Shown here: positions 1-5,772 of the stretch, piece by piece | Layout of the letters: each line of letters starts with the position of its first letter | Numbering within the stretch: position 1 is the first letter of the stretch | Assembly (NCBI GenBank): GCA_963645405.1 | Contig: CAVISR010000097.1 | Span: 1-9,030 of the forward strand | Length of the DNA stretch: 9,030 bases | Source: Colivivens sp963645405 | GTDB lineage: Bacteria > Bacteroidota > Bacteroidia > Bacteroidales > Bacteroidaceae | Direction: 5' to 3' | Position numbers and translations under genes: made by a program | Notes under the pieces: generated by a model | Database searches by the model: none | The model's input: the letters and a program-made list of their open reading frames with translations, nothing else | What the model was told of the DNA's origin: nothing

Positions 1-32
1 GACTTATTGGAACAAAGACTTATTGGAACAAA
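1..32. repeat. Tandem repeat, two exact copies of a 16-mer
   Basis: The unit GACTTATTGGAACAAA occupies 1-16 and again 17-32 with no mismatch (on the minus strand TTTGTTCCAATAAGTC). It begins 16 bases past the dnaE stop. Because copy one starts at base 1 of the window, more copies may lie to the left. It could be a variable-number repeat in the dnaE downstream spacer. I see no coding or promoter match in it. Confidence 0.85.
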
Positions 33-35
33 TCC

Positions 36-48
36 ATGCACGCTGCAT
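36..48. repeat. Short inverted repeat directly after the dnaE stop
   Basis: ATGCA (36-40) and TGCAT (44-48) form a perfect 5-base stem around a CGC loop, immediately downstream of the dnaE stop codon. The stem is short and is not followed by a T-run on the minus strand, so it is a poor intrinsic terminator and may be chance. Confidence 0.35.
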
Positions 49-3000
49 CTAATTCACCTTTATGTCTATGACATCTTTGTGTCCTCTCAGATAGCAGACT
101 ACATCCTTTGTCAATTTGACTTTCCTGTCGCTGTGCAATTCCAACGGTGGTTTGTTCTCCTCCACTATCGAGAGGTCAAGACTTGTGTTTCCCTTCGCCT
201 TGGCAAAGAGAGTTGTGAGGTCTCCTGCCATTGCAGCGGTCAGGTTGCTCAGTTCAATGGTAAGGGTTATCTTTTCCAGCAACGTGTCCTTTGCCTCATT
301 CAGCAAATCCACAGATTCGATGGAAAGGTCCAGGGAATTGGGATTCCACTTGAACCGTTGGGTGATTTTTGCCCGGACAAATATTGCTTCGTTCAGGTTG
401 AACAGATGACGGACTCCCACCCATTTGGAACCATACAAGCGCAACTGATAGGATTCTCTGAAATCTTCAATCTTCACGAAACCACACGGCGAGCCGTCCT
501 TGGTTGTTCCCACACTGATGTCAGTGACCATTCCCGCAAAAGTGATTTCAGAGCGGTCTCTCAGTGAATTCAAGTTTGCCAATTCACTAAGCCTGGTGTT
601 GCACACGTTCTCGATGATAATCGCATATTCATCCAACGGATGTGCTGACAGATAGATGCCCACAAGGTCTCTTTCCTTGTTCAGCCGCTCGATATCGCTC
701 AATTCTGTTACCTCTGTCGGCAAGGCTGGATGTACAGTTGCAATCTCGATAGCGCCAAACAAACCGCCACGTGCTTCTGACTTGTCGCTCTGGAATACAT
801 TGCCATAGCGAAGCAGTGTGTCGAGGAATACTTCACCATTGGCAGATTTTGCAAAGTAAGTCTCTCTCGACAGCCCAAATGAGTCGAGTGCACCTGCCCA
901 TGCCAGACATTCCAGGTTCTTGCGGTTGCAAGCTGTGAGGCTCACCCTTTCCACCAGGTCGAATATGTCCTTGTACAGACCGTTCTTCTCGCGCTCGGTG
1001 ATGATTGCATTTACTGCACTTTCGCCAACGCCCTTGATTGCTGCAAGTCCGAAGCGGATTGCGCCCCGTTCGTTGACTGAGAATTTCACACGGCTCTCGT
1101 TGATGTCCGGCCCCAGAGTGGTGATGCCCATAGACCGGCATTCGTCCATCAGCTTGCTGATTTCAAGGATATCTGCAAGGCTTCGGCTCATCACGGCAGC
1201 CATCCATTGGGCTGGGAAGTTTGCCTTCATGTAAGCCGTCTGGTAAGCTACCCAAGAATAGCATGTGGCGTGACTTTTGTTGAATGCATACGAAGCGAAT
1301 TTTTCCCAGTCGTTCCATATCTTGTCCAGGACTTTCGGGTCATGTCCGTTGGCTGTTCCTCCTGCGATGAATTTCGGTTTCATCGCATCAACGATGTCTT
1401 TCTTCTTCTTACCCATCGCCTTACGGAGGGCATCCGATTCACCACGGGTGAAGTTTGCCAGCTGTCGGGACAGAAGCATCACCTGCTCTTGATAGACTGT
1501 GATGCCATAGGTGTCCTTCAGGTATTTCTCCATGCACGGGATATCGTACTCTATCTGCTTGCGTCCCAGTTTTCGGTCGATGAAGTCCGGGATGTAGTCC
1601 ATTGGTCCCGGTCGATAAAGTGCGTTCATCGCGATAAGGTCCTCGAACACTCCCGGTTGCAGTTCCCTCAAGTATTTCTGCATGCCGGCAGATTCAAACT
1701 GGAACGTGCCAATGGTTCTGCCGTCGCAATACAGCTGATAGGTGGCTGGGTCGGTGATATCCAGATAGTCCACATCGATGTCAATGCCGAGACTGTCCTT
1801 CACGTTTGCCACTGCTTCCTTGAGTTGGGAAAGGGTTTTCAGACCCAGGAAGTCCATCTTTATCAGTCCTGTCTCCTCAATGACGTGACCGTCGTACTGG
1901 GTACAGTTCACTTTCTCGTGGGTTTCCTTGTCTTCTGCAGTACTTACAGGAACCCAGTCGGTGATGTCGTCACGGCAGATAATCGTACCGCAGGCATGCA
2001 CTCCGGTGTTGCGCACATTGTTCTCGAGCATCTGTGCATACTTGAGTGTGTTGCGCAGGTTCTCGTCGGGAGATGTCGCTGCATCCCTCACTTCCTTCAC
2101 GCACTCGATGACATTCTTGAGGTTCATCTTCTTGCCGTCGGGCAGTTTGTCGGGGATGGCTTTGCAGATTGCGTTCACTTCAGCCAACGGCACTTTCTGC
2201 ACGCGTGCCACGTCCTTTATCGCCAGCTTTGTTGCCATCGTGCCATACGTGATGATATGAGCCACTTTCTCTGCACCGTATTTCTCAGTCACCCACTGCA
2301 GCACTTTCCCTCGTCCGTCGTCGTCGAAGTCCACATCGATATCCGGCAAGGATATTCGGTCAGGATTGAGGAAACGCTCGAACAGCAAATCGTATTTGAT
2401 AGGGTCGATTTTTGTAATCTCAAGACAATAGGCAACAACGGAACCGGCTGCAGAACCACGTCCTGGTCCTACCCATACGCCCAGTTTCTCTCTTGCCGCA
2501 CGTATATAGTCCTGCACAATAAGGAAGTAACCGGGGAAACCCATCGTCTTCATTATGTGAAGCTCGAACTTTATCTGCTGCACCACATTGTCGGGGATTG
2601 GGTCTCCGTAGTATTTCTTGGCTCCATCATACGTGAGTTTCGCAAGATAGTCTGCCTCAAACTTGATTCTGTAGAGCTTGTCGTAGCCGCCCAGCTTCTT
2701 TATTTTCTTGTTTGCCTCTTCTTCGCTCAGCACCACATTGCCATTTTCGTCTTGCGTGAACTCATCGAAGAGGTCTTTCTCGGTCAGGCGCTGGCGGTAT
2801 TCTTCCTCTGTGCCAAACTCTTTCGGAATGTCGAAGTTCGGCATGATTGGGTCGTGGTTGATGTTGTAGGTCTCTACCTTATTGAGAACCTCTATCGTGT
2901 TCGACAGTGCTTCAGGGATATCGGCAAACACCTCGTTCATCTCTTCCCTGGTCTTCAGCCATTCCTGCTTGGAATAGAGCATTCGCTTGGGGTCGTCCAG

Positions 3001-3741
3001 GTCCTTGCCAGTACTGAGGCAGAGCAGACGGTCGTGGGCTTCGGCATTTTCCTCGTCCACAAAGTGGGCATCGTTGGTGCAGACAATCTTGATGTTGTGC
3101 TTGCGTGCCAGCTCTATGAGTCCTTTGTTTGCCACTTTCTGAATCTCATAGGTCTCGCGGTTTGCCCTTTGGTTAGGGTTCTTCACTTCATGGCGCTGTA
3201 TCTCGATATAATAGTCCTCGCCGAAAAGGTTCTTGAACCATAGGACGGACTCTTCTGCCTTGTCCATCTGTCCTGCAATGACGTATTTCGGGACTTCGCC
3301 TCCGATACATGCCGAACAGCAGATGAGTCCTTCGTGATATTTCTCGATATCTGCATGGTCGGTACGTGGACGTCCGTAGAAACCGTCTGTCCATGCCCTA
3401 CTGACAATCTTCACAAGGTTGTGATAGCCCTGGAGGTTCTTTGCCAGCAGTATGAGATGCCAACCGCTGTAGTCGATTCTCTCATCCTTGCGTTCTTTGC
3501 CTCGTCGGGCACAGTAGACCTCACATCCGAATATCGGGGTGAAGTCGAGGTCGGGATTCTTTCCCTTCACCTTGTTGACGTAGTTGAAGTATTCCTTGAT
3601 GCCGAACATATTGCCGTGGTCGGTTATGGCAAGTCCTCTCATGCCGTTGCCTATGGCTTTGTCCACAAGTTTCGGAATACTTGCCTGTCCGTCAAGTATT
3701 GAGTATTGTGTGTGTACGTGTAAATGTATGAAGTCTTCCAT
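49..3741 (-). CDS. dnaE: DNA polymerase III subunit alpha (replicative polymerase, DnaE type)
   Basis: This 1230-residue protein is the catalytic subunit of the replicative polymerase, which copies both strands at the fork with the beta clamp. The PHP domain comes first (about 1-290), with HLHVHT at 6-11, ITDHGN at 39-44, GCEVY at 72-76 and TNDAHF at 222-227. The polymerase core follows: FPGYF at 402-406, GPGRGSAAGS at 425-434, PDIDVDF at 466-472 with catalytic Asp469 and Asp471, and the third Asp630 in KMDFLGL. A helix-hairpin-helix region (about 894-930) and an OB fold (about 1064-1145) finish it. The first catalytic Asp lies about 68 residues later than in E. coli (Asp401), partly from extra sequence at about 300-385. 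The ATG has AAAGG about seven bases upstream. It lies 58 bases after tsaE with no visible promoter or terminator between, so read-through is likely. The identification is essentially certain. Confidence 0.98.
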   Translation of the reverse strand: MEDFIHLHVHTQYSILDGQASIPKLVDKAIGNGMRGLAITDHGNMFGIKEYFNYVNKVKGKNPDLDFTPIFGCEVYCARRGKERKDERIDYSGWHLILLAKNLQGYHNLVKIVSRAWTDGFYGRPRTDHADIEKYHEGLICCSACIGGEVPKYVIAGQMDKAEESVLWFKNLFGEDYYIEIQRHEVKNPNQRANRETYEIQKVANKGLIELARKHNIKIVCTNDAHFVDEENAEAHDRLLCLSTGKDLDDPKRMLYSKQEWLKTREEMNEVFADIPEALSNTIEVLNKVETYNINHDPIMPNFDIPKEFGTEEEYRQRLTEKDLFDEFTQDENGNVVLSEEEANKKIKKLGGYDKLYRIKFEADYLAKLTYDGAKKYYGDPIPDNVVQQIKFELHIMKTMGFPGYFLIVQDYIRAAREKLGVWVGPGRGSAAGSVVAYCLEITKIDPIKYDLLFERFLNPDRISLPDIDVDFDDDGRGKVLQWVTEKYGAEKVAHIITYGTMATKLAIKDVARVQKVPLAEVNAICKAIPDKLPDGKKMNLKNVIECVKEVRDAATSPDENLRNTLKYAQMLENNVRNTGVHACGTIICRDDITDWVPVSTAEDKETHEKVNCTQYDGHVIEETGLIKMDFLGLKTLSQLKEAVANVKDSLGIDIDVDYLDITDPATYQLYCDGRTIGTFQFESAGMQKYLRELQPGVFEDLIAMNALYRPGPMDYIPDFIDRKLGRKQIEYDIPCMEKYLKDTYGITVYQEQVMLLSRQLANFTRGESDALRKAMGKKKKDIVDAMKPKFIAGGTANGHDPKVLDKIWNDWEKFASYAFNKSHATCYSWVAYQTAYMKANFPAQWMAAVMSRSLADILEISKLMDECRSMGITTLGPDINESRVKFSVNERGAIRFGLAAIKGVGESAVNAIITEREKNGLYKDIFDLVERVSLTACNRKNLECLAWAGALDSFGLSRETYFAKSANGEVFLDTLLRYGNVFQSDKSEARGGLFGAIEIATVHPALPTEVTELSDIERLNKERDLVGIYLSAHPLDEYAIIIENVCNTRLSELANLNSLRDRSEITFAGMVTDISVGTTKDGSPCGFVKIEDFRESYQLRLYGSKWVGVRHLFNLNEAIFVRAKITQRFKWNPNSLDLSIESVDLLNEAKDTLLEKITLTIELSNLTAAMAGDLTTLFAKAKGNTSLDLSIVEENKPPLELHSDRKVKLTKDVVCYLRGHKDVIDIKVN

Positions 3742-3799
3742 CGTTTGCCTTTTGTCCTATGGGCGGTTCTGTAATGTTTCTGTAATTGTCAGTCCCAAA
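3742..3799 (-). other. tsaE-dnaE intergenic spacer
   Basis: These 58 bases hold the dnaE ribosome binding site (AAAGG ending about seven bases before the ATG) and a direct repeat of TTCTGTAAT on the plus strand at 3767-3775 and 3778-3786, offset by 11 bases. I find no TAnnTTTG promoter box and no hairpin followed by a T-run. The likeliest reading is that dnaE is transcribed at least partly by read-through from tsaE. Confidence 0.5.
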
Positions 3800-4210
3800 T
3801 CAGTTGTGCACAGTTCTGCTGCCGTCGTCTTCCTCGTCGATATAAACCTTGACTGTTTCCTCCGGCAAGTATTCGCCTATCAGCTCTGGCCATTCCATGA
3901 AACAGAGGGCATCGCTGTCGATATAGTCCTCGAAACCGATGTCGAGCACTTCTGCCGGTTTCTTTATGCGGTAGAAGTCGAAATGGTAAATGGGACAACC
4001 GTTTCCGTCCATGTACTCATTCACGATGGCAAAGGTTGGCGAGTTGATTACGTCGGTCACTCCCAGTTCTTCGCACACGGCTTTGATGAAGGTGGTTTTG
4101 CCAGCGCCCATCTTGCCGTAGAAAGCAAATATCTTGTTGTCTCCCATCTCCCCAATAAACTGTTGGGCAGCATTGTGTATCTGTTCGATTGAATCAATCT
4201 TTATGTTCAT
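3800..4210 (-). CDS. tsaE: tRNA threonylcarbamoyladenosine biosynthesis ATPase TsaE (YjeE family)
   Basis: This is a small cytoplasmic P-loop ATPase of 136 residues, the usual family length. TsaE works with TsaD and TsaB to attach threonylcarbamoyl to A37 of ANN-decoding tRNAs; neither partner is in this window. The visible family motifs are the Walker A loop GKMGAGKTT at 32-40, SPTF at 57-60, HFDFYR at 76-81 and EWPE at 106-109. The last residues (DEEDDGSRTVHN) are acidic and not obviously conserved. The ATG lies three bases after the porX stop, and its only purine-rich upstream stretch (GGAAGGAAAG) lies inside the end of porX about 15-25 bases away, so translation probably depends on coupling to porX. 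My recollection is that porX is next to tsaE in other Bacteroidetes too, so the pairing looks ancestral. Confidence 0.96.
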   Translation of the reverse strand: MNIKIDSIEQIHNAAQQFIGEMGDNKIFAFYGKMGAGKTTFIKAVCEELGVTDVINSPTFAIVNEYMDGNGCPIYHFDFYRIKKPAEVLDIGFEDYIDSDALCFMEWPELIGEYLPEETVKVYIDEEDDGSRTVHN

Positions 4211-4213
4211 AGT

Positions 4214-5770
4214 TCAGTGTTTTTTCTTTCCTTCCAGGGTCACCAGCGGAATGAGCATTTCCTCCATGCTGATGCCTCCGTGCTGGAATGTGTTCTTGTA
4301 ATAGTTTACGTAATAGTTGAAGTTGTTCGGATAGGCGAAGAAGTCTTCGTTCTGCGCAAAGATGTATGTCGTGCTTATGTTGGGCGACGGCAACAGGGCT
4401 TTGTGCGGTTCTTTCAGTTCGAACACTTCTTTCGGATTGTAGCTCAGGTTTCTGCCAAGCTTATACCGCAGATTGCTGTTGGTGTTCTTTTCTCCCACCA
4501 CCTTGATGGGGTTGTTCACTCTTATCGAACCGTGGTCGGTGGTGATGACAATCTTGGCATCGCTCTGCGACAGGATGCTGAACAGTTCCCTGATTGGCGA
4601 ATGCCTGAACCATGAAGCAGTGATGCTTCGGTAGGCAACTTCGTCAGACGCCAGTTCGCGAACCATTCTCGATTCGGTGCGTGCATGCGAGAGCATATCG
4701 ATGAAGTTCACCACAATCACGTTGAGGTCGTTCACCGACAGAGAGTGTAGCTGTGATATGAGTTTTTCGCAGTCGTCGGAATTGTTGAGCTTGGAATAGG
4801 AGAAGCGGTCGTGCCTGCGGAACCGCTCAATCTGAGTTGCTATCAGCGGCTCTTCGTTGAGGTTCTTGCCTTCGTCCTCGTCTTCGTCCACCCACAGTTC
4901 CGGGAACATCTTCATTATCTGCTCGGGCATCAGTCCGGCAAAAAGGGCATTGCGTGCATACTGTGTGGCAGTGGGAAGGATGCTCAGGTACAGGTCTTCG
5001 TCGACAATCGTGAAGTCGTTTGCCAGTTCACGGCTTATCACGCGCCACTGGTCGTACCTGAAGTTGTCGAACACAATGAGGAACACTTGCTCTTTCTGGT
5101 TGAGCATCGGGAAAATCTTCTTCTTGAAGATGTCGGGACTCATCATCGGGCGTGAGTCGGTGTCGGACATCCAGTCCACATAGTTTCGTCTCACAAACTT
5201 CGAGAATCCATGGTTGGCTTCCGTCTTCTGCATCCTCAGAACATCGGTCATATCGCTGTTGGTGGTGCTCAGTTCCAGTTCCCAATACACCAGTTTGCGG
5301 TAGACTTCCTTCCATTCATCCAGACTGTAGGAATCGTTTATCTGCATGCCTATCTTGCTGAAGTTCTGGCGGTAACTGGTGTCAGTGACTTCGGTTTCCA
5401 GGTCTTTCTTCTGCAGATGTTTCTTTATCGTCAGGTAAATCTGGCTCGGGTTGACTGGCTTGATGAGATAGTCGGCAATCTTCGAGCCTATTGCCTGGTT
5501 CATGATGTTCTCCTCCTCGCTTTTGGTCACCATGACAATGGGGATGGTGTTGTTCATCTCCTTTATCATGGTCAGGGTTTCGAGTCCGCTCAGTCCCGGC
5601 ATGTTTTCGTCGAGGAAGATGAGGTCGAAGGAATGTTCGGCACACAGGTCCACCGCGTCACGTCCGTTGGTGGCAGTGACTACCTCATAGCCTTTCTTCT
5701 CAAGAAAGATGATGTAAGCCTTCAGCAGCTCAATTTCATCGTCAACCCAAAGTAGCGTTCCGTTGTTCAT
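4214..5770 (-). CDS. porX: T9SS regulator PorX: response regulator with PglZ-type phosphatase-superfamily effector
   Basis: This is a cytoplasmic two-domain response regulator of 518 residues. The receiver (1-120) has acidic Asp10 and Asp11, phosphoacceptor Asp54 in FLDENMPG, Thr82 and Lys104. A mostly helical linker (about 121-215) leads to a PglZ/alkaline-phosphatase-superfamily domain (about 216-515). Candidate metal and active-site residues there are Asp235 and Asp240 in FDNFRYDQW, Thr267 in PTAT, Asp358 and His362 in FIDMLSH, Asp412 and His413 in TTDHGS, and His497 in QHGG. In Porphyromonas gingivalis, PorX pairs with the sensor PorY, acts with the ECF sigma factor SigP, is needed for T9SS function, and its effector domain is reported as a zinc-dependent phosphodiesterase. 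An acidic run (DEDEDEG) lies at 295-301. No sensor kinase is present here. The ATG shares one base with the porW stop and has no Shine-Dalgarno, which points to translational coupling. Confidence 0.95.
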   Translation of the reverse strand: MNNGTLLWVDDEIELLKAYIIFLEKKGYEVVTATNGRDAVDLCAEHSFDLIFLDENMPGLSGLETLTMIKEMNNTIPIVMVTKSEEENIMNQAIGSKIADYLIKPVNPSQIYLTIKKHLQKKDLETEVTDTSYRQNFSKIGMQINDSYSLDEWKEVYRKLVYWELELSTTNSDMTDVLRMQKTEANHGFSKFVRRNYVDWMSDTDSRPMMSPDIFKKKIFPMLNQKEQVFLIVFDNFRYDQWRVISRELANDFTIVDEDLYLSILPTATQYARNALFAGLMPEQIMKMFPELWVDEDEDEGKNLNEEPLIATQIERFRRHDRFSYSKLNNSDDCEKLISQLHSLSVNDLNVIVVNFIDMLSHARTESRMVRELASDEVAYRSITASWFRHSPIRELFSILSQSDAKIVITTDHGSIRVNNPIKVVGEKNTNSNLRYKLGRNLSYNPKEVFELKEPHKALLPSPNISTTYIFAQNEDFFAYPNNFNYYVNYYKNTFQHGGISMEEMLIPLVTLEGKKKH

Positions 5771-5772
5771 CA
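5768..5772 (-). promoter_or_regulatory. Stop-start overlap TGATG coupling porW and porX
   Basis: The porW stop TGA (5772-5770) and the porX start ATG (5770-5768) share one A. There is no Shine-Dalgarno in the preceding 20 bases, so ribosomes finishing porW probably reinitiate on porX. This would tie PorX levels to those of the secretion component PorW. The overlap is seen directly; coupling is inferred. Confidence 0.75.

Noticed and set aside
36..48. Inverted repeat after dnaE considered as an intrinsic terminator
   Set aside because: Only five base pairs, two of them G-C, and no T-run follows on the minus strand.
1207..3243. A 678-codon open frame on the plus strand opposite dnaE
   Set aside because: It is in codon register with dnaE, so it stays open only because dnaE avoids the codons TTA, CTA and TCA there. 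Its translation matches no family I know and shows the hydrophobic, Val/Leu/His-rich look of an antisense shadow.
5210..5755. Plus-strand open frame opposite the porX receiver domain
   Set aside because: Codon-aligned shadow of porX with no recognisable domain, while the minus-strand receiver carries every expected residue.
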